DNA from: Megalonaias nervosa
Lineage: Eukaryota; Mollusca; Bivalvia; Unionida; Unionidae
Direction: 5' to 3'
Assembly (NCBI GenBank): GCA_016617855.1
Contig: JAECUM010006761.1
Location: 1-64,000, forward strand
Length of the DNA: 64,000 nt
Made by a program: the position numbers and the translations under genes. The notes under the pieces were generated by a model. The model ran no database searches and was not told where the DNA came from. It was given only the letters and a program-made list of their open reading frames with translations. Each line of letters begins with the position of its first letter. Position 1 is the first letter of the stretch. Positions 1 to 11,100 of this stretch are shown here, piece by piece.

Positions 1-270
1 CTTTGTCTATTATCTGTTGTGCACTGCCTCATCCATTGTGCATTTGTCTGTGGTCCTTTACGCTTTGTCTATCGTCTATCCTGCATCTTTATATTACCAA
101 CAATCTTCTAAAATGTTGTAAGGATAGTCTGAATAATTTAGACGGCAAGACAGCATTTTCTAAAATATTTATCCTGGTATTAGGTCATTATGATGATTAT
201 TGTATGTCATTCAGTGTGGTTGCTACATCTAAGTAAAGGAAAGAAAAAGGAATGAAAACAAAATTAACTG
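1..270. other. window edge, no gene recognised
   Basis: AT-rich sequence with short repeated phrases built on ctttgtctat near the start. Short open frames here have no recognisable domain and no convincing splice context. If the integrin gene extends left, this is probably intronic. Confidence 0.3.
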
Positions 271-537
271 ATGGTTTTCTGAAACACTAACCAAATTACA
301 TATAGAAAATCCTGACGTCATGGTTTTCTGAAACGCTAACCATATTACACGTGGAGAATCCTGTCATTATGGTTTTCTGAAACACTAACCAAATTACACA
401 TGGAGATACACATGGAGAATGCTGACATGATGGTTTTCTGAAACGCTGACCAAATTACACATGGAGAATCCTGACATGATGGTTTTCTGAAACACTAACC
501 AAGTTACAGACGGAGAATCCTGACATGATGGTTTTCC
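271..537. repeat. 49-bp minisatellite, about 6 units
   Basis: The phrase atggttttctgaaac recurs at 271, 320, 369, 430 and 479, with a broken last copy at 528. Spacing is 49 bp except for one 61-bp step, where a 12-base piece (acacatggagat type) is duplicated. No coding function is suggested. Confidence 0.85.
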
Positions 538-1356
538 AAACTGGTATTAATAATGAACATTTGTCATCTAACAAGGACATCTCTACTTAGTGAAGGAGAA
601 ACATGCAACAACCTCTCAATGAAAGCTACTTGACTGACTTTTATCCAAATTCTTAAAATAAATACATAAAGCTGCATTCTCTGAATGCTTCCTGCAATTA
701 AGGATAATTTACTTTCTAAATGTATCTCAGTGATGCAGTATGGCTATTTCTGGTCAGTGGAATGATCCTAATGTTTTCTTTATGAATAGAATAATAACTG
801 TCACAGTGGATGTTTTATAGATAGGGTATTATTCCAAATGAAAAAGATGCAGTTTGATAGCAGTAATCGGAGATGCTGCCATGTCACAGGATTGCAGGTT
901 TCTTGCAAAAAATGATCCAGTCATTCAACTTTTACCACCCAGTGGGGAATAATATTGCACAAGTTACCTGTGGTTCCCACAATTATTTTGTACTCAATGC
1001 ATGCTTTTTAAAAGTTTTAATTTTTAAATAGGTTGATCAGATCATGTTTCTTGTCTTTTCTACATGATTTCAATTAATTAATCATATATCATATTGAGAA
1101 TATTGTTTGAATACCAACACCTTTGTGTTGGAGATCTGTTATAGTATTGCAGAAACTTTGGAGGTATTCAGATTGGGTTGTTTCCTGGATGGGTATAGTA
1201 AATTGATCCACTGATGAGCAATTAGGGAGATGTCTAAAGCACAACAGCAGTATGTCATGTTGAAACAAAAGATAATTGATTTCTCCAGGAAAGTCAGCGA
1301 GATGGAATGATAATCTCCTCAGGGCAGTTTACTATTAACTAAACATATTTCATAAA
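538..1356. other. non-coding stretch, nothing recognised
   Basis: AT-rich sequence between two minisatellites. I see no long open frame, tRNA, transposase or reverse transcriptase motif on either strand. Confidence 0.3.
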
Positions 1357-2650
1357 GCAGTGATACAGAAATCACCATGGTTTAGACTTGGTCGTTGCAG
1401 TGATACAGAAATAACCAGCATGATGCTGTTTGCCATAGTTTAGACTTGGTCGTTGCAGTGATACAGAAATAACCAGCATGATGCTGTTTACCATAGTTTA
1501 GACTTGGTCGTTGCAGTGATACAGAAATAACCAGCATGATGCTGTTTACTATAGTTTAGACTTGGTCGTTGCAGTGATACAGAAATTTAGACGTGCTCGT
1601 TGCAGTGATACAGAAATAACCATCCTGATGCTGTTTACCATAGTTTAGACTTGGTCGTTGCAGTGATACAGAAATAACCATCCTGATGCTGTTTACCATC
1701 GTTTAGATTTGGTCGTTGCAGTGATACAGAAATAACCAGCATGATGCTGTTTACCATAGTTTAGACTTGGTCATTGCAGTGATACAGAAATAACCAGCAT
1801 GATGCTGTTTACTATAATTTAGATTTGGTCATTGCAGTGATACAGAAATAACCATCCTGATGCTGTTTACCATAGTTTAGACTTGGTCATTGCAGTGATA
1901 CAGAAATAACCAGCCTGATGCTGTTTACCATAGTTTAGACTTGGTCGTTGCAGTGATACAGAAATAACCAGCATGATGCTGCTTACCATAATTTAGATTT
2001 GGTCATTGCAGTGATACAGAAATAACCATCCTGATGCTGTTTACCATAGTTTAGACTTGGTCGTTGCAGTGATACAGAAATAACCATCCTGATGCTGTTT
2101 ACCATAGTTTAGACTTGGTCGTTGCAGTGATACAGAAATAACCAGCCTGATGCTGTTTACCATAGTTTAGACTTGGTCGTTGCAGTGATACAGAAATAAC
2201 CATCCTGATGCTGTTTACCATAATTTAGACTTGGTCGTTGCAGTGATACAGAAATAACCATCCTGATGCTGTTTACCATAGTTTAGACTTGGTCGTTGCA
2301 GTGATACAGAAATAACCAACATGATGCTGTTTACCATAATTTAGATTTGGTCATTGCAGTGATACAGAAATAACCATCCTGATGCTGTTTACCATAGCTT
2401 AGACTTGGTCGTTGCAGTGATACAGAAATAGCCATCCTGATGCTGTTTACCATAGTTTAGACCTGGTCATTGCAGTGATACAGAAATAACCATCCTGATG
2501 CTGTTTACCATAGTTTAGACTTGGTCGTTGCAGTGATACAGAAATAACCAGCCTGATGCTGTTTACCATCGTTTAGATTTGGTCGTTGCAGTGATACAGA
2601 AATAACCAGCATGATGCTGTTTACCGTAGTTTAGACTTGGTCGTTTCAGA
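1357..2650. repeat. 58-bp minisatellite, about 23 units
   Basis: The phrase gcagtgatacagaaat recurs about 23 times. From 1602 to 2588 the register is an exact 58 bp (17 steps). One early unit, between 1571 and 1602, is truncated to 31 bp. Variant positions (cagcatgatg versus catcctgatg; cttggtcg versus tttggtca) are shuffled among units, as expected from unequal exchange or slippage. It has no open frame of note. Confidence 0.92.
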
Positions 2651-2924
2651 TACTCTGATACATTGACAGAAATATCCAAGCAACAACATGCAAGAATTGT
2701 GGAAACTTGTGTTTTGGATATATATCCTGAAAACCAGTACCTGAATGTATTCAGACCAGCCATAATTGCAGTAATTCTGTCTTTTTAAAAGGCTTATTGT
2801 GAAAGAGGATTCAGTTCTCAGAGCAAATTTTACTCTACTTCTAGGAATAGGCTAACCACAGACCTTTGAAACTATAATTGTACTAAGAAAATGTCAGAAT
2901 ATCTGAGAATAAAAGAAAATAAAT

Positions 2925-2928
<4 letters not shown>

Positions 2929-2984
<56 letters not shown>
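2929..2984. repeat. (AT)n microsatellite
   Basis: An uninterrupted TA/AT dinucleotide tract of roughly 55 bases in intronic sequence. Confidence 0.95.
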
Positions 2985-2986
<2 letters not shown>

Positions 2987-3289
2987 GCATTGTTTGTTGG
3001 GATTTTTAATTTATTTTGTATTTCATTATTTGTTATTTTAATGTAACAATGTATGTTGGACTTAGTAAACATATTTATCTCAATCTGTATCTTGAACTTT
3101 GGAAATTTTGTATGAATTGCCAGGTCTACCTGTTGTTTACTACACATTTTATATTATACTTTTAGTAACAGACTGCTGATTATAAATACAATTTTATTTT
3201 GTAAACATTAAGAACATTCTAGAAGGTTATTTTCTATTAGGTAATGTTTTTCTTTAGAAAATGTTAATTTTGATCTGAGGTCAAGTGGA

Positions 3290-3804
3290 AGACTATATAA
3301 TCATGTTACTGGAAAGATTATTCATTTGTGCGTAAGATCTAGCAGAATCAATTTGTATCATTGTTGTGTCCAGTTGTTCATTTGTACTAAAATTTATTTC
3401 TTCAAATTGTTCATGTGAATTTTCTCTGGAAATACAGAGTGCTCATTAAAAAAAAAAAATATTTTTGGACAGAGACATTCACTGGGATTTATAATGAATT
3501 CAAATCTGGAATTATATTACTGTGTTTCAACAAAAGACTGTTGGTACAACAACACAATATAGGCTGCCATAGGAAAATCAGCACCTTCAGTGTTAGCCAT
3601 AATTTGGATTTCTACTAAAGTTTATTTAGAACATTAAATTCTGTAATTCTAGGATTATTTTGGGATTTAATTCACAATACTGTAAGGTCTTTTTTTTCAT
3701 TTTCACTTTGTATTCTAGGAAAATAAATTATTTGTTGAATTTTACAAAACTTGTTGCTTTTAACTCTTTTCTGTTACTTATTTTATCAGCATGGACTAGT
3801 AACA
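3290..3804 (+). mobile_element. LTR fragment of the Gmr1-like gypsy family
   Basis: This stretch aligns by eye with the 3' LTR at 28639-29539. Shared landmarks in order are ctggaaataca, ttcactggga/gtttt, caaca-a-actgttg, ggattatttt, gtattctaggaaa-taaattatttgtt, ttttacaaa-ctt and ctcttttctgttactta, ending in TAACA. Only the 3' half to two-thirds is recognisable, and no internal coding region adjoins it, so it looks like a solo or truncated LTR of an older copy. Confidence 0.7.
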
Positions 3805-3989
3805 GTTTCAAACATATTTAGTTACTGGACATGTATACTATTAAATAATAAATTATTTAAAATTCATCTTCCATATTTATTGCCATGGCAACATACAGGT
3901 AACAAAAGCTGCATTCCAATGTTGCTAAAAATATAGAGTTCATTACATGAAAGTCTATGTAACTTTGATTACATCACGACAAAAAATAT

Positions 3990-4262
3990 GTAAATTATCC
4001 TTTCCTGAATTCAGTTTAGCATTTAGATTATGTTGCTGTGTTTCAACAAAATACTGTTGATAACACAACACAATACATGCCATCACAGGCACATCAACAC
4101 CTTCAGCATTTTTAGTAAAGTTTATTGAGAACTTTAAATTATTAATACTTGTGTCTGTAATTCTAGGATTATTTTGGATTTAATTGGCAACACTGTATTT
4201 TTTTTTAAAAAAATTCACTTTGTATTGTAGGGAAATAAATTATTTGTTGGATTTTAAAAAGT
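3990..4262 (+). mobile_element. second LTR fragment, same family
   Basis: Repeats the landmarks of the preceding fragment: gttgctgtgtttcaacaaaa, actgttg, aacaccttcagca, ctaggattattttggattt, and gtattgtagggaaataaatt. It shares more with 3290-3804 than either shares with 28639-29539, including a gctgccat/catgccat segment. It is probably a partial tandem duplicate or a sister insertion. Confidence 0.6.
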
Positions 4263-4930
4263 GGAAAGGACTTATTTTCCAATTTTTTCTGTGATATTCT
4301 AGCATTTTTTAAAACTAATTTCTTGCAGTTTCAAAGGCCTGTGGACTAACATCTGATAAGTAAATAAATAGATGTGTGTATATGTGTGGTCCAAAATATG
4401 ATTTTGATAGAATAAAATAATATTTACCTGCTGAGCAACAATTAAGTATGCAGTTACCTTAAACATTTATTGCCCAAGGAGTGATACAGAATCATTAAAT
4501 GCTTATTTTAAATTAGGTTTTTCTACACCTTATATTAATTATTAAACTAATCAGCGTAGTTTACCTCTGTTCCCACCCCTCCCCTTTATCTTCCTCCCCC
4601 CCCCAACGTGCAGGGACCTCCCATCTGAAGAATGTTTCTGGCAGCATCTCTGAATATTGCATTGCCTACTTTTATTCTATTGCTGTTTCTTTTGCTAGCC
4701 TTCAGTTGAAAATTTTACCCCCATTACCTTATTTGCTTGCCTATAAGTCAATATGGATTATAAGTTGAATTTGGAAATTTTGACATTCATATGCAAGTTC
4801 ATGCTGGTATGAAACAAAGCCAGATCAGTGCCTCAGCTTCATCTTTTTCACTATAGCTCCTTCCACACAGAATCACAAATTTTATATCTGTAACTCAGTA
4901 AATCTTCAGGTCAGTATCACTGAATGTAGA
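4263..4930. other. non-coding stretch with a C-rich patch
   Basis: Mostly AT-rich. A pyrimidine-rich patch near 4566-4610 is followed by a 25-codon hydrophobic open frame at 4633 that resembles a signal peptide. It has no good splice donor and no downstream match, so I do not call it a gene. Confidence 0.3.
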
Positions 4931-5258
4931 CTGCTCCAGTGGTCTAATGGTTAGAGCAACTGCCTTAGATGCTGGAGGTTGCGGGTTCGAACCCCGGCCA
5001 AGGCATATCAAAGACTTATAAAAATGGTACTAGCAGCTGCCTCACTTGGCGCTGAACATTATGGAGTTAGTGTTAGGACCAGTTGGCCTGGTGTCAGGAT
5101 AATGCGACTGGGTTGGACATCATACTACATGTCTGTGGCATGATGTCCCAATGATAGACATCACTATAAACTGCAACACAGCAGATATCATAGCGATATG
5201 ACTGAAAAAATTTTAAAGCTACATTTAAATTCCTAAACACATACACACACACACATTA
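4931..5258 (+). mobile_element. tRNA-derived SINE, copy 1
   Basis: The first ~75 bases are tRNA-like, with an A-box-like tggtctaatggttagagc and a B-box gggttcgaacccc, the internal RNA polymerase III promoter. A conserved body follows (atggtactagcagctgcctc; gttagtgttaggac; ggataatg-gactgggt; atagcgatatgactgaaaaa), with a short (CA)n tail. The same layout recurs at 30795, 56073 and 57361. It would depend on a LINE reverse transcriptase supplied in trans. Confidence 0.88.
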
Positions 5259-5701
5259 GATGTAGTTAAAAGTACCTAATTTATTTCATGCTAATTGTTA
5301 CTTTTATTGACACTTCTTTTGGCGGGTTCAAAAGGTGTAACTGGTTGAGAAATTTACATGCATCAGCACCTGTGTTTCTTTACATTACACAGTACCTTAT
5401 TCACAATACTCTATGGGTTGTCTCATTTCCCTATTAGTAGCCTCACTAATTTGAGTTGGTCTGCCAAATTGTTCCCTTAAACAGGTTTTAAATGGGATGA
5501 CCTGACCAAAGCTATAGCATATATTAATTAACATGCAAATAACACTGCAAAGCTATGCACTTCTTGGGACAATGGCTATTGTAATTAAAATTGTTTGCTC
5601 ATTGGTATTAATTGAAAATGGAATATGGTATTGCCCTTGTAAATGAGTAAGATCACAATTTTTAGGTAACCAACAATACAGATTACAATCATCCTGAAAT
5701 T

Positions 5702-5735
<34 letters not shown>

Positions 5736-6040
5736 ATAGCAAGGTATATTTTATTCGACCATGAGGTGCAAGAAAAGAACTGCAATGGAATACTAATCTT
5801 TGTCATGGTTATTCATTTCCTAAGTTGTCATTTCTAATGCATGCAAATGTAATCAGATTTAAACAACCTATACTACCATGTGAATTTAATACTGACAATC
5901 ATTCTTCTCAATGTTGGGTCCTATATTTTTTTGATATCTTCCCCAAATGATAATTATTTGTACACGCTATTTTTTGTACTTTTGGAAAAAAATAATTTTA
6001 CATAAAAAATTTTTACATGACTTATGAAAAAAGCAATTTG

Positions 6041-6083
<43 letters not shown>

Positions 6084-6230
6084 AACCCCTCATACCTTAA
6101 GTGACAAGGGTATATGGGAAAGTGTCCTGTTAATGATACTTGTTCATTATATTAGAAAGCACTGATTTAATGGTCAGTCAACTAATAAAACATGTGCCTG
6201 TGAATGTGTAAGAATTTGTTTTGTTGGCAG
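5259..6230. other. intronic stretch with simple repeats
   Basis: Holds a (CT)n tract at 5701-5736 and an (AT)n tract at 6046-6081 in AT-rich sequence. An open frame reading Arg-Glu repeats on the minus strand is only the translation of the (CT)n tract. No other feature is recognised. Confidence 0.5.
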
Positions 6231-6319
6231 ATTGATATCAACACCTGAAGAGGATGCAGTACATTTTGCTGTTGGGATACAACATGATAATAAAACTTGG
6301 CTGATCAAGGGAGCAACAA
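6231..6319 (+). CDS. candidate integrin alpha exon (propeller blade 3)
   Basis: A T-rich stretch ending ttgttggcag gives a plausible acceptor. The frame (one leading base, then TTG ATA TCA) reads EEDAVHFAVGIQHDNKTWLI then KGATSYK. This resembles the C-AGI...LIVMGAP...Y pattern of blade 3 in integrin alpha4/alpha9, and its position before the blade 4 exons fits. Points against it are a P-to-T change in the GAP motif, no Cys, and only a weak donor (gttata at 6320). Using that donor gives a phase-1 end that matches the next candidate exon. The true donor may differ, or this may be a chance frame. Confidence 0.35.
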
Positions 6320-7296
6320 GTTATAAATTAATGTGATTCAATAAACATCTCAAAAATCACAGGGCAAAGTCATTTTGTTTGTTTTATAAAAGAAGGTGGA
6401 GTTTACAATTTTTACAGACTTAGTTGCCCACTTTGTCTGATAGCATGATCTCTGGAGAGGTTTGTTGGTTCACTGCCGAAGTGCTTTAGGGATTTGCTTC
6501 CTCATCTGCCAATTCCCTTTTGTCCTGACATCCCAGTGGGTGCAACACTGGGATGCTTTTCAGAGAACAAGTCAGATCTAATGAATGATAGATTGAGAGG
6601 GGATTATCGGCTTTGCTTCTGGGACCCTTAGCCTCTTTTCACCAGACCAGTTTGGAATTTTCAACAGAAGATGTTTACACCTTTCTAAAAGGAGGGCAAC
6701 AGAGTGAGTGTTTTATGTCCAAAACTTGGAATTTGATTCCTGAATCTTCCTGACGTTAAAAAGGGAACAATTTCCATCTCATGATCTATCTATCATCTTT
6801 AAATGAAATTTTATCAAAGAAGAATGTTTAAAGATTGAGATATCTGACTCAGGAACACCATACAGTTGAATGACAATCTCCATCGACCTTGAGGTTGCAT
6901 ACCTAAACATCCTCATTTTTCTTCTCACAAGTAAATTTCTGTGGTTCTGTCTGGACAAGGAGGTCTTTCAGTTTTGGGCTCTTCTCTTTGGCCTACTTTC
7001 TCATATCTACAATCTTTACCAGTGTGTTGAGAATCATAGCTGCTTATAAAGATGTTGTTGTTTTCTATCATTCAATATTCGATGACTGGTTGATACACAA
7101 CTTCCTCAGAGATATTTTACTTACATGCCTGTCATTCTTTTGAAGACACTGGTTTTTCTCTCAGTTTAGTCTTCAGTCTGGAAAAGTCTGGAGCAGTCAA
7201 GTTTGAGTTGTTTTCAAGACTCGATGTATGTGTGGATGAATTTCATCAGAAGTCCAGAGATGGTATGTGTTCCTTTCAACATGATCGTGCAGATGT

Positions 7297-8580
7297 TCTC
7301 TCTCACAATAAGAATGTCACCTCACATGTACTTCTCTCTTCTGAGGACCCAAAACATGGCAGTGGATCAAATCACCTCACATGTACTTCTCTCTTCTGTG
7401 GACCCAAAACATGGCAGTGGATCTAATTACCCCACATGTACTTCTTTCTTCCAAGGACCCAAAACATGGCAGTGAGTCTAATCACCTCACATGTACTTCT
7501 CTCTTCTGTGGACCCAAAACATGGCAGTGGATCTAATTACCCCACATGTACTTCTTTCTTCTGAGGACCCAAAACATGGCAGTGAGTCTAATCACCTCAC
7601 ATGTACTTCTCTCTTCCAAGGACCCAAAACATGGCAGTGAATCTAATTACCCCACATGTACTTCTTTCTTCTGAGGACCCAAAACATGGCAGTGGATCAA
7701 ATCACCTCACATGTACTTCTCTCTTCTGAGGACCCAAAACATGGCAGTGGATCTAATTACCCCACATGTACTTCTTTCTTCTGAGGACCCAAAACATGGC
7801 AGTGAGTCTAATCACCTCACATGTACTTCTCTCTTCTGTGGACCCAAAACATGGCAGTGGATCTAATTGCCCCACATGTACTTCTTTCTTCTGAGGACCC
7901 AAAACATGGCAGTGAGTCTAATCACCTCACATGTACTTCTCTCTTCCAAGGACCCAAAACATGGCAGTGAATCTAATTACCCCACATGTACTTCTTTCTT
8001 CTGAGGACCCAAAACATGGCAGTGGATCAAATCACCTCACATGTGCTTCTCTCTTCCAAGGACCCAAAACATGGCAGTGGATCTAATTACCCCACATGTA
8101 CTTCTTTCTTCTGAGGACCCAAAACATGGCAGTGGATCAAATCACCTCACATGTACTTCTCTCTTCTGAGGACCCAAAACATGGCAGTGGATCTAATTAC
8201 CCCACATGTACTTCTTTCTTCTGATGACCCAGAACATGGCAGTGGATCTAATTACCCCACATGTACTTCTTTCTTCTGAGGACCCAAAACATGGCAGTGA
8301 GTCTAATCACCTCACATGTACTTCTCTCTTCCAAGGACCCAAAACATGGCAGTGAATCTAATTACCCCACATGTACTTCTTTCTTCTGAGGACCCAAAAC
8401 ATGGCAGTGGATCTAATCACCTCACTTGTACTTCTCTCTTCTGAGTACCCAAAACATGGCAGTGGATCAAATCACCTCACATGTACTTCTCTCTTCCAAG
8501 GACCCAAAACATGGCAGTGGATCTAACTACCCCACATGTACTTCTTTCTTCTGAGGACCCAAAACATGGCAGTGAGTCTA
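7297..8580. repeat. 55-bp minisatellite, 23 units, with alternating unit types
   Basis: The phrase aaaacatggcagtg recurs from 7351 to 8561 at exactly 55-bp steps (22 intervals, no indels). Units fall in two types, A (tcacctcacatg...ctctctt) and B (ttaccccacatg...ctttctt), which mostly alternate ABAB. This gives a 110-bp higher-order period with three AA/BB breaks. The array sits inside the reverse transcriptase-RNase H part of DIRS copy A. A 55-bp step shifts frame at each unit, so expansion destroyed the reading frame. Confidence 0.95.
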
Positions 8581-8914
8581 TCACCCAAGGAAGACTTAAC
8601 ATGATGACTCTGCAGTCTACTGAGACTTCCCTTCAGCTCAGATTTCATTAAGATCGGAATTTTCATTACCACCTCAGATGGTGGATCAGTCTAGACAGAG
8701 GTTCTAGTGGAAGTTCTTATACATGCCTTAGAACCTTACTTTTACCTGTATGCAAATGTCTCAGATTTAGGCTGGGGCACTCACCTAGAACCAGGATGGG
8801 TAGTCCTTCAGGGACTGTTGTCCAAGCAGGACTCTGTTCTTCAAATAAACCACCTAGAAATGGGTGCATTTTCTAGTAATGCAGGGGTGTGTCAGTCTTC
8901 AAAGACATAATTGT

Positions 8915-9135
8915 GTTATGGTTGTTGTTGTTGTTTTAACACCATATGATACGATATACATGATGGCCAGTATGTCTGGTAGAGGAAGAACCTAGGAAAA
9001 CCCTGGTAAGAACCACTGACCCACAGGAAGCTACTGGCAAACTTTCTCACATACCCCTATTGGAAGAGCCTGAGACTCAACTTGTGTGGACAGAGGTGAG
9101 GCAGTGATTGGTAAAGGTGAGCATTACCCAGCTAC
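8915..9135. mobile_element. probable short interspersed repeat inside DIRS copy A
   Basis: Between two recognisable RNase H pieces of DIRS copy A lies about 220 bp that does not read as DIRS. It starts at a (GTT)n tract and contains gatggccagtatgtctggta, gaagctactggcaaactttc, and gaggcagtgattggtaaagg. The composition and abrupt edges suggest an inserted SINE or MITE of a different family from the four CA-tailed SINEs. I cannot name the family. Confidence 0.4.
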
Positions 9136-9758
9136 CCAGGGTCCCTGTTATGGTTGTCACATACAACATGACAGTTGTGGTTTATCACAGACACCAAGAA
9201 CGCACTCATGCCCCTCTCCCCTTCTCATTGCTTGTGAGTCTGGAATTTCCTTTGATGGACAGCTTTACTCCATTGCAAGCAAAAGGATGATTCTAGTGCC
9301 AGTCTGTCAAGGTAATTATGTACAGTCCTCACAGACTGTTTTCTGTATCTATGCAAATCAGAAAATCACTTTTAGCTGTGGGTAAGTGAATAAAACTCTT
9401 GTTTGCAAGAAGGTTTTAAAACAAGGTACCACTTTATATCTCTCCTAGGTCATATTAGTGCACATGGGGAGGTGGACACTGTCAGTATGATTCTGAACTC
9501 ATACATCTGCCCACCTTTCACAATAATCCCTCAAGTTCATCAAAGAGTCAGGACTTAATCTTCAGTGTTCAAATATTATACTTATATTTAAATGTATTTG
9601 CAAGGAGGTAAGCTAATATTTTTTGGTAATGATTACATGTGATATTTACCAGATTCCCTAATCCCTCCCAGCTCTGATATCATATGATCCAAGTCAGAAA
9701 ATGTCAATTTCCCTAATGTACGGAAATTACTAGGACTTCTGGTGTTGTTTTGTTCTAG

Positions 9759-9845
9759 ACCTCCAATTATTAATTGGAGGAAGGAATGTTCACTTTGGGC
9801 TAGAGACTAGTGCCAGGAAAAGAGACAGCAGTGAGATAAAAGCAG
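9759..9845 (+). CDS. integrin alpha exon, blade 3/4 linker (probable)
   Basis: A T-rich acceptor (ttgttttgttctag) precedes 9759 and a strong donor gtaagc follows at 9846. The phase 2-bases-in/1-base-out reads LQLLIGGRNVHFGLETSARK then RDSSEIKAG. The final G of the exon joins the GC of exon 10101 to give KAG-FSLTTADF. This matches the integrin habit of splitting the codon before the blade 4 start (xxxLG-YSV). The linker sequence itself is not diagnostic, so the call rests on splice signals, phase, and the short 255-bp intron to the next exon. Confidence 0.5.
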
Positions 9846-10100
9846 GTAAGCGTAAGCTCATTAAAATTAGTTTTAGCACCAAAAACTTTCTTTAAATTTA
9901 ATAACCAAACACACATTTTTATAAATGTCTTCCAACTATTATTCTTGAATGGCTACTTATATTTGGATATGTGTAAAGAGCTCTTTCAATGTGTCATTCT
10001 ATATCTATATGAAGTAACTGATTTGTCAGTTTTATAGACAAGAATATAACTGTGAAAATTTTAATTTAGGTTATTTAGAGTTACACCCATTCTATTCCAG

Positions 10101-10195
10101 GCTTTTCCTTGACAACTGCAGACTTCCAGGAGCATGGAAGTTTTACAGCTGGAATTCCAAATTATCACCCAGATCAACAGGGATTTACTGGAAGA
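10101..10195 (+). CDS. integrin alpha exon, propeller blade 4
   Basis: Acceptor tctattccag; donor gtaata at 10196. Reading past the donor hits a stop after seven codons. The frame reads GFSLTTADFQEHG then SFTAGIPNYHPDQQGFTGR, a typical FG-GAP blade: hydrophobic strand, acidic loop, GIP in place of GAP, then GR. It joins in phase 0 to the exon at 16785 to give GFTGR-VEVFSMADF, the usual G-R/K-V-x-V-F strand. The loop position (DFQEHGSFT) lacks the calcium-binding D-x-D-x-D-G pattern. That is also true of blade 4 in vertebrate alpha4/alpha9 but not alphaV. Confidence 0.75.
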
Positions 10196-10545
10196 GTAAT
10201 ACTCTATACTTGACTTTAATTACAAATTTCAAGCTGTTATGGTAACATACCCTATACTTTAATTACAACAGCAAGCTCTAATGATAACATACTCTATACT
10301 TTACTTTAATTACAACAGCAAGCTCTCATGGTAACATACTCTATACTTTAATTACCACAGCAAGCTCTCATGGTAACATACTCTGTACTTTAATTACAAC
10401 AGCAAGCTCTCATGGTAACATGCTCTATACTTTAATTACAACAGCAAGCTCTCATGGTAACGTTCTCTGTACTTTAATTACAACAGCAAGCTCTATTCTG
10501 GTAACCTACTCTGTACTTTAATTACAACAGCAAGGTATTATGGTA
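10196..10545. repeat. about 42-bp minisatellite starting at a splice donor
   Basis: About eight units of the form gtaacatactctatacttta + attacaacagcaagctctca + tg. The first unit begins on the donor base of exon 10101-10195 (gtaatactctatac). Several units repeat a gtaaca core in the same register, so the array multiplies a donor-like sequence at the start of the intron. Confidence 0.85.
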
Positions 10546-11100
10546 ATATGTATCTTCTATCAAAGACATGCCCCATTATAATGGTTCAGCTTAAAAAAGC
10601 CTTGGTTTCTTTATCTGTTTCTGATTTCTTATCATTAATTCCTTTTAGTACTTCAGTGGAGACAGCACAATTCAGAACAATAAAGTAAATGGTGGCAGAT
10701 CATATTAATTGTTCCAATTACAAATTCATGAATGAAAATATATTTTTGATATTTATAAAAAAAATTCATATACCTCACAATGGAAAATCACTTCCTCTGT
10801 GCATATGCGAAATATAAACTTGCTGCTATGTTTAATATTTCCATGAAGACTTGCAATGTAATGGTTGTCCCCATGTATTCCTCCATTGTATTAAGAAGTG
10901 CCCAGTAAGTACATGCAGTTGTTCAGTCAGTACATGTGATTGAAAGCGTACTTGCATCTACTAGATTTTGCCAATTTCATTTTAATTTATATCCTTTTTG
11001 TCATTCTTTACTTCCTTAAGTTAGTTTTAATGTAGCTGCCATATCTATGGATGGATTATACAGTACAATGTTACATGTGTCTGTCCATTCTATAACATCC
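10546..11100. other. intronic stretch, nothing recognised
   Basis: AT-rich; no long open frame, RNA gene or transposon motif recognised. Confidence 0.3.

Larger units (their letters stand above)
6420..9556 (+). mobile_element. DIRS-type retrotransposon, decayed copy A
   Basis: Frame-broken remnants of a DIRS pol appear in order on the + strand. At about 6880-7110 is reverse transcriptase sequence (DLEVAYLNI, FWALLFGL, and a catalytic-region remnant R-LVDTQ equivalent to DDWLI). At 8590-8700 is GRLNMMTLQ...LRWW. At 8750-8870 is RNase H-like sequence (SDLGWGTHLEPGW, NHLEMGAF). At 9140-9290 is a continuation resembling the D-TTVV-YI--QGGT segment. At 9505-9555 is YICPPFTIIPQVHQRVR. A 55-bp minisatellite (7297-8580) and another repeat (about 8915-9135) interrupt it. 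No tyrosine recombinase or terminal repeats are seen, so the 3' end is missing. Confidence 0.75.

Noticed and set aside
4633..4710. Hydrophobic 25-codon open frame resembling a signal peptide
   Set aside because: It ends in a stop, has no good donor, and no integrin blade 1 or 2 follows before 6231. Likely chance in pyrimidine-rich DNA.
4931..5003. A functional tRNA gene (also at 30795, 56073 and 57361)
   Set aside because: The tRNA-like heads continue into a shared 240-bp body and CA tail and recur as a family, so they are SINE heads. The fold also looks imperfect.
7297..8580. CRISPR-like array of regular repeats
   Set aside because: There are no unique spacers; the whole 55-bp unit repeats, in a eukaryotic intron.
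9086..9385. A 99-codon frame ending before a consensus donor gtaagt, which might be an integrin exon
   Set aside because: Part of it overlaps a DIRS RNase H remnant in another frame, DIRS sequence resumes at 9505, and the peptide has no integrin blade pattern.
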